Source: Parafrankia sp041008525
GTDB taxonomy: Bacteria; Actinomycetota; Actinomycetes; Frankiales; Frankiaceae
Length of the DNA: 64,000 nt
Assembly: GCF_041008525.1 (NCBI RefSeq)
Contig: NZ_JBFLUG010000011.1
Span: forward strand, 1 to 64,000
Direction of reading: 5' to 3'
The notes beneath the pieces are model-generated. The model saw nothing but the letters and a program-made list of their open reading frames with translations, was not told where the DNA came from and did not search any database. Each line of letters opens with the position of its first letter. The stretch's first letter is position 1. Below are positions 46,357 to 55,083 of this stretch, piece after piece. Position numbers and translations under genes: made by a program.

Positions 46357-47331
46357 TCAGACCGCGGTGCCGACGGTGTCGGGCTGCGCCTGCTCCTGCT
46401 GCTCCTGGGGGGCCAACGCCTCGTCCGCCGCGGGGACGGCCGGCTCCGCCGCCGGCGCAGCGGCCTCTGGCGCCGCAGCCTCTGGCGCCGCAGCCTCGGC
46501 CGCCGGTGCGGCAGCCTCCGCCACGGGTGCGGCCGCGTCGGCCGCCGGCGCGGCATCCCCGCGCAGCAGCGCCTGCTCCCACTCCGCCAGCGGCTCGTCG
46601 CCCGTGGACTGCTCGGGCTTCGCCTCGGCGTTGCTGGACGCGCCGGCACGGGACATCAGGCCCTCGGCAACCGCGTCCGCCACGACCCGGGTCAGCAGGG
46701 CCGCGCTGCGGATGGCGTCGTCGTTACCCGGAATCGGGTAGTCGACCTCGTCCGGGTCGCAGTTGGTGTCGAGGATCGCCACGACCGGGATGCCCAGCTT
46801 GCGGGCCTCACCGACGGCGATGTGCTCCTTCTTGGTGTCGACGACCCAGACCGCGCTCGGCACACGGCTCATGTCCCGGATGCCGCCGAGCGTGCGCTCG
46901 AGCTTCGCCTTCTCCCGGGTGAGGACGAGCTGCTCCTTCTTCGTGCGCACCTCGGTGCCGCCGGTCAGCTCGATCTCCTCCAGCTCCTTGAGCCGCTGGA
47001 GCCGCTTGTAGACCGTGGAGAAGTTGGTGAGCATCCCGCCCAGCCAGCGCTCCTTGACGAAGGGCATACCGACCCGCTGGGCCTGCTCCTCGATCGCTTC
47101 CTGGGCCTGCTTCTTCGTCCCGATGAACAGGACCGTCCCACCGTGGGCGACCGTCTCCTTGACGAAGTCGTAGGCCCGGTCGATGTAGGACAGCGTCTGC
47201 TGCAGGTCGATGATGTAGATCCCGTTGCGCTCCGTGAAGATGTAGCGCTTCATCTTCGGGTTCCAGCGCTTCGTCTGGTGCCCGAAGTGAACGCCGCTCT
47301 CGAGGAGCTGCTTCATGGTGACGACGGCCAT
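46357..47331 (-). CDS. rpsB: 30S ribosomal protein S2 with an Ala/Pro-rich tail
   Basis: S2 binds the 30S head near the platform. The core (residues 1-240) is conserved: LLESGVHFGHQTKRWNPKM, TLFIGTKKQA-like VLFIGTKKQAQ and WLGGMLTNF. The tail from about 250 to 324 is a run of AAAPEAAAPEA-type repeats with Glu/Gln, so the protein is longer than most S2. The ATG at 47331 has GGGAG upstream; longer in-frame starts up to 47877 lie in unrelated Arg/Pro-rich sequence. It starts the tsf-pyrH-frr series. Confidence 0.96.
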   Translation of the reverse strand: MAVVTMKQLLESGVHFGHQTKRWNPKMKRYIFTERNGIYIIDLQQTLSYIDRAYDFVKETVAHGGTVLFIGTKKQAQEAIEEQAQRVGMPFVKERWLGGMLTNFSTVYKRLQRLKELEEIELTGGTEVRTKKEQLVLTREKAKLERTLGGIRDMSRVPSAVWVVDTKKEHIAVGEARKLGIPVVAILDTNCDPDEVDYPIPGNDDAIRSAALLTRVVADAVAEGLMSRAGASSNAEAKPEQSTGDEPLAEWEQALLRGDAAPAADAAAPVAEAAAPAAEAAAPEAAAPEAAAPAAEPAVPAADEALAPQEQQEQAQPDTVGTAV

Positions 47332-48173
47332 GATCCCGTCGCTCCCTTCCCGCCCGGCACGTCGACCGGGACGCCTCGGTTGTGACGGCTCCGGCGACAG
47401 CCGGAGCCCCTGACGCCTGAGCGGCCGTGGCCGCCGTGGAAGGCACGGCGGACCGAGGAGGCCCTCCCGGTCAATACCGGGAGCAGGCGTGCGAACTGAG
47501 CCCTTTGGCGGTCGAGATCGGCCGCGGCCGACACCAACCAGCGCCGGGGACCACGCGGCGCCAACCCCTGGCAGCAGAGACCCAGGAGATTGGCAACGCC
47601 GGGGTGACCCCAGCCAATGGACTCCATGTCGATGATACCCGGCCCTGCTGACGACTCCCCCGGCGGCGACCGGCACCACCCGGCCGCCGCTCCGACCGTC
47701 CCACGCCGGTCGGGGCCCCCTCGGGATCCGATCGACCCAGCTCATACCCCGATCCGGGGCAGAACGCCGGCCGCCCGGCCCGGCGCCCGGGCCCCGGTGG
47801 GGAGCCGGAGGTCCGGCGGCTCCGGGCAGCCCGGCCCGCCTCGGCCCCAGCCGGAGAACCGCCACTGAAGACCACATCCAGACACGAGCAACGCTCTTTC
47901 AATTCCAGTTATCCACATTTGGCTCCACAGATCTATTTTTGCCTCCGATGAGGGTCATTCTGGTGTGGCTGGCAGTTCAGGCCCCCGCCGGCCAGCCGGG
48001 CGGCGGTCGGATCCACACCCGAAAGGGTCCGGCCGCCGTGCCGTCATCGCTGCCGTCCACTGGCGGTGGCCGCGTCACCGGCTTGCGCATACGGGCCCGC
48101 CCGCTGACGCCGGCCTGGCCGACCCGCGACCGGACGGCGGCAGCCCCCACCGCCGATCTGGAGGCGACGCGTC
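47332..48173. other. Long divergent intergenic region with an AT-rich island
   Basis: These 842 bases lie between divergent rpsB and the M23 gene. No gene is recognised: open frames here have no motif. A sharply AT-rich stretch at 47890-47950 stands out and contains TTATCCACA at 47909-47917. The region should hold the promoters of both genes, and rpsB may have a long leader. Confidence 0.5.
47909..47917 (+). promoter_or_regulatory. DnaA-box-like site in the AT-rich island
   Basis: The 9-mer TTATCCACA matches the classical DnaA box exactly and lies in the only strongly AT-rich stretch of the neighbourhood. A single box is not an origin. A role in control of rpsB or the M23 gene is only a possibility. 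Confidence 0.35.
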
Positions 48174-48785
48174 ATGCCACGCCGATCCCGCTGCCACCTG
48201 GCCTGGCTGGTCATCCCCGTCCTCGCGGTGCTGATCGCGGCTATCGGCCCGGGGCGCGTGCCCGTCCGGGCCCTGTCAGAAGCCGGCCCGCGTGCTCCGT
48301 CCGCTGCACCTGGCCCCTCCGCTCCGCCTGCCCCGGCGACGCCGCCCGCACCGAGCCCGCCAGGAGTCGCCGGCAGCGACGGCTGGAGGTTGCCGCTTCT
48401 GCCGCCGGTTTCGGTGGCCCGGGGCTTCCAGGCACCGGAGCATCCCTACGGCCCCGGGCATCGTGGGGTCGACCTGCGCTCGGCTGCGGGGGGCCAGGTC
48501 ATTGCGGCCCGGTCCGGGGTGGTCGGGTTCGCCGGGTGGGTCGGCGATCGCTGGGTGGTGACCGTGGTCCACGATTCGCTGCGGACCACCTACGAACCCG
48601 TGCGGCCGCTGGTGCGTGAAGGCGACCCGGTCGCCGCCGGCGCGGTGATCGGGCTGCTCGACTCCGGCCACCCGGGCTGCGCCGGAGCCGCCTGCCTGCA
48701 CTGGGGAGTGCTGCGGGCTGAGGAGTACCTCAACCCCCTCGGCTTCGTCCGCCGGACCCCGCCCCGGCTGCTTCCCTTCCTCTGA
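48174..48785 (+). CDS. Secreted M23-family (LytM) peptidase
   Basis: A probable cell-wall endopeptidase of 203 residues. The N-terminal hydrophobic stretch WLVIPVLAVLIAAI is a signal peptide or anchor, then a Pro/Ala-rich linker. The LytM domain shows HRGVD (zinc ligands His96 and Asp100) and the HWG site near residue 176. The gene lies opposite to its neighbours, between rpsB and dprA, where actinobacteria often have an M23 gene. The ATG start has no clear ribosome site. Streptomyces carries whiG in this region; here none is seen. Confidence 0.88.
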   Translation: MPRRSRCHLAWLVIPVLAVLIAAIGPGRVPVRALSEAGPRAPSAAPGPSAPPAPATPPAPSPPGVAGSDGWRLPLLPPVSVARGFQAPEHPYGPGHRGVDLRSAAGGQVIAARSGVVGFAGWVGDRWVVTVVHDSLRTTYEPVRPLVREGDPVAAGAVIGLLDSGHPGCAGAACLHWGVLRAEEYLNPLGFVRRTPPRLLPFL

Positions 48786-48810
48786 GGAGATACCGGTCCA
48801 CGGAGAACAA

Positions 48811-48857
48811 GTGCTGCCCGGTCCGGTCAGGAGCTTCCTGACCGGACCGGGCAGCAC
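48811..48857. terminator. Bidirectional 21-bp terminator between the M23 gene and dprA
   Basis: Arms 48811-48831 and 48837-48857 pair perfectly around a 5-base loop. It sits between convergent stops at 48785 and 48888 and would end both transcripts. Stem strength is high, with no U-run. Confidence 0.85.
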
Positions 48858-48887
48858 GCTTCCATGACGCCGGACGACGCGGGCCTG

Positions 48888-50117
48888 TCAGAGCCCGGTC
48901 AGCTTCCCCTGGGCGGGGCTCGCGGCGGACTGCCTTCGGCGACTCTGCGAGGACGAGGAGCGGCCGAGCGCCGTCAACCGGTAACCGGCTCGGGTCACCT
49001 CGACCAGCCCCTCCACCGTCAGCGGGCCGAGCAGGGCCAGCACCGTGCCTGGTGGGCAACCGACGCGGCCGGCCAGTTCCGCGACACCCACGGCGGAGCG
49101 GGCCGGCATCACGTCCAGCAGCTCCAGGACAAGATCCGACAACCCGTCGCGGGCGAGGGCGGGGCCGGTCGAACGATCCGCCAGCTCGCCGATACCGCCG
49201 ATCTCCTCACAGACGTCACCTGCACTCGTGACCAGTACCGTCTCCTCCCGGTGGTCCCGCAGCAGCCGGTGGCAGCCGGCGCTCATCGCGCTGGTGACCG
49301 GCCCGGGCACCGCCATGACGGTGCGACCGAGACGACGGGCGTGGCGGACGGTGTTCAACGCTCCGCTACGGAGCCCGGCCTCGACCAGCACCGTGCCGGA
49401 GCCCAGCGCGGCGATGATCCTGTTCCGGGTCAGAAAGCGCCGTCGATACGGTGGGCTCCCCGGCGGTGTCTCGCTGAGGACGAGACCGTTCGCGGCGATC
49501 TCGTCGAGCAGGTCGGCATGGGCCGCCGGATAGGGCACGTCGACACCGCCGGCGAGCACTGCGATCGTCGGGCCCGTGCCGGCCAGCGCGCCGCGATGGG
49601 CCGCCGCGTCAATGCCGAACGCCGCACCCGAGACGATCGTCCAGCCCCGCTCGGCCAGCCCCAGGCCGATCTCCTCGGCTTGGCGGATGCCGTAGTCGGT
49701 GGCTGCCCGGCAGCCGACGACCGCCACTGCCCGCGGGGCGATGTCCCCGAGGGCGGACTCTCCCCTGGCCCACAGAACGAGCGGCGCACCGACGTCAGAG
49801 CTCCCGACGCCGCTGATCCGGTCCAGGGCGTCGAGACCAGCCGGCCAGTCCGCGTCGCCCGGGCAGATCGGGCGTGCCCCGACCCGTGCGGCGGCCTCGA
49901 TGTCCTGCTCCGGGTCGATGCCCGGGTGCTGCGAGCGCAGCCGCTCCCACAGCGCGACATCACCCAAGGTGCGTAGCTGAGCGTTCAGATCGGAACGGGC
50001 CTGGCCGGCGATGCGGCTGAGCCCGATCCGCGCCAGCACCCGTGGAACAGCATCTCCCCGTGCCATGGGCACCCGCGGCGTGCGCTGTTGCTCCGTCAGG
50101 TCCGTCAGATCACTCAT
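48888..50117 (-). CDS. dprA: DNA-processing protein DprA
   Basis: DprA loads RecA on single-stranded DNA during transformation. The Rossmann core shows VVGCRAATDYG and VSGAAFGIDAAAHRGAL, with SETPPGSPP and NRIIAALG following. A C-terminal winged-helix (about 320-395) ends in a Ser/Arg tail. The ATG at 50117 overlaps the comM stop by eight bases, so translation is coupled. 409 residues. It ends the yraN-comM-dprA unit. Confidence 0.94.
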   Translation of the reverse strand: MSDLTDLTEQQRTPRVPMARGDAVPRVLARIGLSRIAGQARSDLNAQLRTLGDVALWERLRSQHPGIDPEQDIEAAARVGARPICPGDADWPAGLDALDRISGVGSSDVGAPLVLWARGESALGDIAPRAVAVVGCRAATDYGIRQAEEIGLGLAERGWTIVSGAAFGIDAAAHRGALAGTGPTIAVLAGGVDVPYPAAHADLLDEIAANGLVLSETPPGSPPYRRRFLTRNRIIAALGSGTVLVEAGLRSGALNTVRHARRLGRTVMAVPGPVTSAMSAGCHRLLRDHREETVLVTSAGDVCEEIGGIGELADRSTGPALARDGLSDLVLELLDVMPARSAVGVAELAGRVGCPPGTVLALLGPLTVEGLVEVTRAGYRLTALGRSSSSQSRRRQSAASPAQGKLTGL

Positions 50118-51648
50118 GCCGGCCTCCGGGCAGACGGAGGTCGAGCGCCAGCCCCACCTCTTCGGCGCCAGGACGCTCCTGGCCGTTGAGATCCGCGATG
50201 GTCCAGGCGACACGGAACACCCGGTCCAACCCCCGGGCGGTGAGCAGGCCCCGCTCGAAGGCGCGGTCCGCCAGGCGGGTGGCCTCCGAACGCAGCGGCC
50301 AGCGACGCCGGAGTGAGGGGCCGGGGACCTCTGCGTTGCGACGCCATGGAGTTCCGGCGAAGCGACGTTCCATCACACACCGCGCCTGGTGGACCCGCTG
50401 GGCGGCGGCGGCCGAGGAGCCCGCCAGGTCCCGGTCGGCCCTGAGCTCGGCGCGGCTGGGTGAGGTCAGCGCGATCTGGAGGTCGATCCGGTCCAGGAGC
50501 GGCCCTGACAACCGGGCGAGGTACCGACGGCGCACGGTGCTCGGGCAGTCGCAGCGGAGATCACGAGGACCACGCGCCCGGGAGCACGGACACGGGTTCG
50601 CGGCAAGGACCAGCAGGAACCGGGCCGGGAAACGGGTCGTCGCCCGGGCCCGGGCGATCTCGACCTGGCCGCTTTCCAACGGCTGGCGCAGCGCATCCAG
50701 TGCACTGCGCCCAAATTCCGGAGCCTCGTCAAGAAAAAGCACGCCGTGATGTGCCTGGCTGGCAAGCCCTGGACGGATGACCGAGGAGCCTGAGCCGACG
50801 AGCGCGGCCGGGGTGGCGGAATGATGCGGGCTCCGGAACGGAGGCCTGGTCACCAGCGGCTCGCCCACGGGGAGGACGCCTGCGACCGAGTGCACGGCCG
50901 TGACCTCCAGCGCCGCTGCCGTGTCGAGAGCCGGCAGCAGACCGGGCAGCCGTTCGGCGATCATTGTCTTGCCGGTGCCGGGAGGACCCTGCAGATACAG
51001 GTGATGGCCGCCGGCCGCGGCCACCTCGGCCGCGAGGCGCCCCCGGGCCTGACCCGCGACGTCCGAGAGATCCAGCTCGGACGGATCAGGACGGACCGCG
51101 GGCGCCGCCTCCGGCAGGACCTGGTCGAGCCGGGGGCGGCCACGCAGCAGGTCGAGCACGCCCGCGAGGTCATGCATGGGCTCGATCACCGCGCCTGGCA
51201 CCAGCGCGGCCTCCCGGGCGTTCGATGCCGGGACGACGATGCGCTCCAACCCGGCGCCGACCGCCGCGAGCACGGCCGGCAGGACACCGCGCACCGGGCG
51301 GAGCCTGCCGTCGAGAGCGAGTTCACCGATCAGGATCCGACCAGCGAGGGCCGCGCGCGGCACGGCGCCAGCCGCGCCCAGGATCGCCGCGGCCATGGCG
51401 AGATCGAACGCGCTGCCCGACTTGGGCAACGTCGCGGGGAAGAGGCCGACAGTGATCCTGCGATCCGGCCAGCGCTCGCGCGAGTTCACCACCGCGGCGC
51501 GCACGCGGTCGCGCGCCTCGTGCAGAGCCGCGTCGGGCAGGCCGATCAGTGTCAGTCCGGGCAGGCCGTTCGCCAGATCGGCCTCCACCTCGACGAGGTG
51601 CCCTTCGATACCAACCACGGCGACGGCCAGAGAACGGGCGAGCGCCAT
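50110..51648 (-). CDS. comM: ComM/YifB-type Mg-chelatase-like AAA+ ATPase
   Basis: A hexameric helicase that in Vibrio drives branch migration in transformation. The N-terminal Lon-like domain has GLPGLTLIGLPDAALHEARDRVR. The Walker A GPPGTGKTMIAERL is near residue 220, with FLDEAPEFGRSALDALRQP as Walker B area. A zinc-finger-like NPCPC site follows. The ATG shares one base with the yraN stop (TGATG). Length 512 residues. Confidence 0.95.
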   Translation of the reverse strand: MALARSLAVAVVGIEGHLVEVEADLANGLPGLTLIGLPDAALHEARDRVRAAVVNSRERWPDRRITVGLFPATLPKSGSAFDLAMAAAILGAAGAVPRAALAGRILIGELALDGRLRPVRGVLPAVLAAVGAGLERIVVPASNAREAALVPGAVIEPMHDLAGVLDLLRGRPRLDQVLPEAAPAVRPDPSELDLSDVAGQARGRLAAEVAAAGGHHLYLQGPPGTGKTMIAERLPGLLPALDTAAALEVTAVHSVAGVLPVGEPLVTRPPFRSPHHSATPAALVGSGSSVIRPGLASQAHHGVLFLDEAPEFGRSALDALRQPLESGQVEIARARATTRFPARFLLVLAANPCPCSRARGPRDLRCDCPSTVRRRYLARLSGPLLDRIDLQIALTSPSRAELRADRDLAGSSAAAAQRVHQARCVMERRFAGTPWRRNAEVPGPSLRRRWPLRSEATRLADRAFERGLLTARGLDRVFRVAWTIADLNGQERPGAEEVGLALDLRLPGGRHE

Positions 51649-52004
51649 CAGAAGGCTCCCCGCAGGTGATCCACGCGCACCGCGCCCTGCTGCTCCCGAC
51701 AGACCGAGAGCACGTCGAAGCGCACGATCGCGGGCGGCTGGGGATGCTCCGCCAGCCAGCGCACGGCGAGCCGCCGGATCCGGGCCGCCTTGCGGCCGGT
51801 GACCGCCTCGGGGCCGCTGCCGTACCCGGTGCCGGAGCGTGCCTTCACTTCGCAGAAGAGCAGAAGGTCGCCCTGGCGGGCGACGATGTCGATCTCGCCC
51901 TCGCGGCAGCGCCAGTTTCGGACGAGGATCTCCGCGCCCTCCGCGCTGAGATGACGGGCCGCGACGTCCTCACCGAACCTGCCGAACCGCTGACTGACCC
52001 GCAT
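51648..52004 (-). CDS. yraN: UPF0102 endonuclease-like protein YraN
   Basis: A Holliday-junction-resolvase-fold protein of 118 residues. The nuclease-like core has RCREGEIDIVARQGDLLLFCEVKAR, with the E-D-E-x-K pattern typical of the fold. Function is not settled. The ATG at 52004 has GGAG seven bases upstream; longer in-frame starts add Arg/His-rich unrelated residues. It heads the yraN-comM-dprA unit with overlapping genes. Confidence 0.93.
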   Translation of the reverse strand: MRVSQRFGRFGEDVAARHLSAEGAEILVRNWRCREGEIDIVARQGDLLLFCEVKARSGTGYGSGPEAVTGRKAARIRRLAVRWLAEHPQPPAIVRFDVLSVCREQQGAVRVDHLRGAF

Positions 52005-52318
52005 CCGAGTCTCCGTCCCACCGCGGGTCGATCGCCCGTCGGTGAGATCAGGTTGCGTGTGCTCAGGCCGCGGATGTGGCTCGGACCGCTCCCTGTGGAC
52101 AACCTGTTTCCGTCCACAGCCCCCCGGTGGTTCTCGTCCCCGTGCGTGACCGCAGGCGCACGCGTGAGAATCGCGAAGGGGCAGCGCGCAGCAGCCCGCT
52201 GGCCATGGGCCGAACCGCCGACAGCGCGGGACGGACGGGACCGCGACGGGCACGACAAGGCGGAACGGAACGGAGCCCCGGCGGCCGGGTCCCCGACCTC
52301 AGTGCCAGGCCTCGGGGT
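52005..52318. other. Intergenic region before yraN
   Basis: 314 bases between the DUF2469 stop and the yraN start. No gene. It holds the presumed yraN-comM-dprA promoter and an actinobacterial-type DnaA box at 52094-52102. Confidence 0.45.
52094..52102 (-). promoter_or_regulatory. DnaA-box-like site upstream of yraN-comM-dprA
   Basis: On the minus strand this reads TTGTCCACA, the consensus favoured by GC-rich actinobacterial DnaA. A weaker copy (CGTCCACAG) lies about ten bases away. Chance matches are expected at about one per window, so function is unproven. Confidence 0.3.
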
Positions 52319-52615
52319 TCAGAGCTCGGCTTTGGTCAGTTCCTCGACGTTGATGTCCTTGAACGTGACAACCCGAACGTTCTTCACGAAACGTGCAGGA
52401 CGGAACATGTCCCAGACCCAGGCGTCCCGCAGGGTGAGTTCGAAGAAGACCTCGCCGTCCGAACTGTTGCGGACCTCGATCTGATAGTCGTTCGCCAGAT
52501 AGAACCGCCGCTCGGTCTCGATCACGTACGAGAACAACCCGACCACGTCGCGGTACTCGCGGTAGAGCTGGAGCTCCATCTCGGTCTCGTACTTCTCGAG
52601 ATCCTCCGCGCTCAT
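52319..52615 (-). CDS. DUF2469 protein
   Basis: A 98-residue protein conserved in actinobacteria directly after rnhB. MSAEDLEKYETEMELQLYREYRD is the family start, then YVIETERRFYLAN and a C-terminal VVTFKDINVEEL. No enzyme motif is seen and the role is unknown. The ATG overlaps the rnhB stop (ATGA), so the two are coupled. Confidence 0.93.
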   Translation of the reverse strand: MSAEDLEKYETEMELQLYREYRDVVGLFSYVIETERRFYLANDYQIEVRNSSDGEVFFELTLRDAWVWDMFRPARFVKNVRVVTFKDINVEELTKAEL

Positions 52616-53328
52616 GCGCTCTCCGTGGCGCCATGCAGGCTGGTCATACCAACTCTGTCCTCCAGCCGCAACGATCGTGTCTTTCCTGCCGGCGCCGCCT
52701 GAGCGGCGACGTTGACGTAGGACAGGCGGTGCTCCTCGCACGGCCCGTACCGCGCCAACGCGGCGTTGTGCGCCGCGGTGACGTACCCCTTGTGCTGCGC
52801 GAAATCGTACTCGGCATGCCGCTCGTGCAAACTACGCATGATCCGGTCTCTGGTCACCTTGGCCACGACCGACGCCGCGGCGATGCACCCGACAACACGG
52901 TCCCCCTTGATCACCGCCAGCGACTCCACCCCGAAGCCCGCGACTGCGAACCCGTCCGTCAGCACGTAGCCCGGCCGGACGTCGAGTGCCGCCACTGCTC
53001 GGCGCATACCCATGATGTTGGCCACATGCACACCGATCCGGTCGATGTCGGCCGCGGAGACCACAATGGTCGCCACCGCGGCGGCGCTTGCCAGGACGTC
53101 GGCGTAGACCTCCTCGCGGATGCGCTCGGTGAGCAGCTTCGAGTCGGTGAGCCGGTCGAGCAGCCGCGTCCGGCGCAGGTCGAGGACCACCGCGGCCACG
53201 ACCAGCGGCCCCGCGCATGCGCCCCGGCCAGCCTCATCCACACCAGCCACCGGCCCAAGGCCGCCGCGGACCAGTGCCCGTTCGTAGCCGAAGAGGCCGG
53301 CATCGCGGCGAATCGCCGCCCCGCGCAC
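52612..53328 (-). CDS. rnhB: Ribonuclease HII
   Basis: RNase HII removes ribonucleotides from DNA. GVDEAGRGACAGP at 29-41 gives two of the metal-binding acids, with LTDSKLL, LTDGFAV and the VAKVTRDR block following. Length 238 residues. The GTG start at 53328 lies 11 bases after the lepB stop. It is co-transcribed with lepB and DUF2469. Confidence 0.95.
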   Translation of the reverse strand: MRGAAIRRDAGLFGYERALVRGGLGPVAGVDEAGRGACAGPLVVAAVVLDLRRTRLLDRLTDSKLLTERIREEVYADVLASAAAVATIVVSAADIDRIGVHVANIMGMRRAVAALDVRPGYVLTDGFAVAGFGVESLAVIKGDRVVGCIAAASVVAKVTRDRIMRSLHERHAEYDFAQHKGYVTAAHNAALARYGPCEEHRLSYVNVAAQAAPAGKTRSLRLEDRVGMTSLHGATESA

Positions 53329-53339
53329 CTGCGTCGAGA

Positions 53340-54533
53340 TCAGGGCGAACCACCCGCGTCACGCCACGGCCACCTGTCCCGCCCACGCGTCCCGCTCCGG
53401 TCCCGCTGACCGATGCTCCGCCGGCCGATGCCCGGCCGCCCTGCGCTCGGGTGCGCCGCACCCGAGCGGCCCGAGTGCGGTCGCCACCGGCCGGTGCGGC
53501 GGCGGAGCGGAACCACGAGGGCCAGCGCGGCGAGGGGGGTCAGCAGTGCGTCCGAGGACCCGAGTGGCCCCGAGGCAGCCGGCGTGAGCTGCCCGGTAGC
53601 AGCGCCGGGCAACGCGGGAGCACCCGCCGCGGACGGCACACCGGAGAAGGTTTCCGGCACTGACAGCATCCCGAACCGGCCGAGTGGCCAGACCCGGACG
53701 AAGGCCCGGCCGATCACCTTGTCCTGCGGAACGGGGCCGTTCTGGCGGGAGTCCGAGGAACGGGAACGGTGGTCACCCATCAGCCACAGGTCGCCGTCCG
53801 GAACGGTGATCGGCCCGAAGTCGCGGAAGTCGTTCTCATAGACGTACGGCTCGTCGAGACCCTTGCCGTTCACTGTCACGCGCCCGGCGCCGTCGCAGCA
53901 GGCGACGACGTCGCCGCCCACTCCGATCACCCGCTTGATGAAGTCCTTCTCGCTCGGCGCACCGAGCCCGAGGAGCTCCTGCACGTTGCGGACGAGACGG
54001 CTGAACCCGTTACTCGGGGGCGAGACGACGACGGACTCCCGTTCGAACCCGGTGCCCTGGCCGTTGAACACAACGATCTCGCCACGGTGCACGTCACGGA
54101 AGTGGTAGACGACCTTGTTCACCAGGACCCGGTCGTCGATGAGCAGCGTCCGCTCCATCGACTCCGACGGGATCCAGAACGCCTGCACGAAGACGGTCTT
54201 GATCAGCAGCGCGAGCAGGAAGGCCACCAACACGAGGATCGGCAGCTCACGGAGGAAGGAGCCACGCCCGTGGTCCCTTCCGCCTGCCGGCCGGGAGACC
54301 CGCCGCCCCGTGGCGGCGGACGTGCCGCCGCTCTCCCCGCCGGAGTGCGATCCGGCGGAGGGCGAACCGCCTGGACGGTCGTCGGCGGCGCCGGAAACGC
54401 TGAGCACGTCCGTCTGGTCCACGGCAGGGCCCTCGGCACCGGGGAGATCACCGCGGCCGGCACCGACCGGCGCCGGAACACTCCCGGCGTGGCCGTCGAA
54501 CGGCTCGGGCAAGCCGCGGTCCGATCCACTCAC
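53340..54533 (-). CDS. lepB: Signal peptidase I
   Basis: LepB cleaves Sec/Tat signal peptides. A membrane segment (LPILVLVAFLLALLIKTVFV) at about 96-115 anchors it. The catalytic Ser is in PSESM near residue 124 and the Lys in IKRVIGVGGD near 198. GDHRSRSSDSR is the box E region. A second hydrophobic segment near 330 is followed by a 55-residue Arg-rich cytoplasmic-type tail. The N-terminal 90 residues are a Gly/Ser/Pro-rich leader. The GTG start follows GAGGTGG. Confidence 0.94.
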   Translation of the reverse strand: MSGSDRGLPEPFDGHAGSVPAPVGAGRGDLPGAEGPAVDQTDVLSVSGAADDRPGGSPSAGSHSGGESGGTSAATGRRVSRPAGGRDHGRGSFLRELPILVLVAFLLALLIKTVFVQAFWIPSESMERTLLIDDRVLVNKVVYHFRDVHRGEIVVFNGQGTGFERESVVVSPPSNGFSRLVRNVQELLGLGAPSEKDFIKRVIGVGGDVVACCDGAGRVTVNGKGLDEPYVYENDFRDFGPITVPDGDLWLMGDHRSRSSDSRQNGPVPQDKVIGRAFVRVWPLGRFGMLSVPETFSGVPSAAGAPALPGAATGQLTPAASGPLGSSDALLTPLAALALVVPLRRRTGRWRPHSGRSGAAHPSAGRPGIGRRSIGQRDRSGTRGRDRWPWRDAGGSP

Positions 54534-54726
54534 TGCGCCACCTCGTCAGGTCGGCCGTCGTTCGTCGTGAGACAGGCAGAGACCCGCCTGGGCCGCGACC
54601 TGACGAGATCAGCCCGCGGCCTGACCATCCTGATGCACCGCGCGCGCGGTGGAGTGGTTTCGCACCCGGCAAGTCGCCCGGTGTCCGATCCGAGGGGGAC
54701 ACCGGTGGACGACCCACCCGGGAAGA

Positions 54727-55083
54727 TCAGCGGCCGACCGGCTCGCGCTTCTCCTTGATCTTGGCGGCCTTGCCGCGAAGCTGGCGCAGGTAGTAGAGCT
54801 TCGCCCGACGGACGTCACCGCGGGTCACGATCTCGATCCGCGACACGATCGGGCTGTGGAGGGGAAAGGTCCGCTCCACACCGACACCGAAGCTGACCTT
54901 GCGGACTGTGAAGGTCTCCCGAACGCCGCCTCCCTGGCGGCGAATCACCACGCCCTGGAAGACCTGGATGCGCTGGCGGTTGCCCTCGACCACGCGCACG
55001 TGGACCTTCAGGGTGTCGCCCGGCCAGAACTCCGGCACGTCCGTCCTGCGCGACTCGGCGTCGAGGCTGTCCAGGGTGTGCAT
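54727..55083 (-). CDS. rplS: 50S ribosomal protein L19
   Basis: L19 sits at the 30S-50S interface. 118 residues, the normal length, with GDTLKVHVRVVEGNRQRIQVF and IVTRGDVRRAKLYYLR as hallmarks. The ATG at 55083 has GAGGAAG upstream. It follows trmD with a 371-base gap, so it may have its own promoter and a leader. Confidence 0.97.
   Translation of the reverse strand: MHTLDSLDAESRRTDVPEFWPGDTLKVHVRVVEGNRQRIQVFQGVVIRRQGGGVRETFTVRKVSFGVGVERTFPLHSPIVSRIEIVTRGDVRRAKLYYLRQLRGKAAKIKEKREPVGR

Noticed and set aside
47471..47902. 143-codon minus-strand frame upstream of rpsB
   Set aside because: It has no motif, mixed codon character and overlaps other equally open frames.
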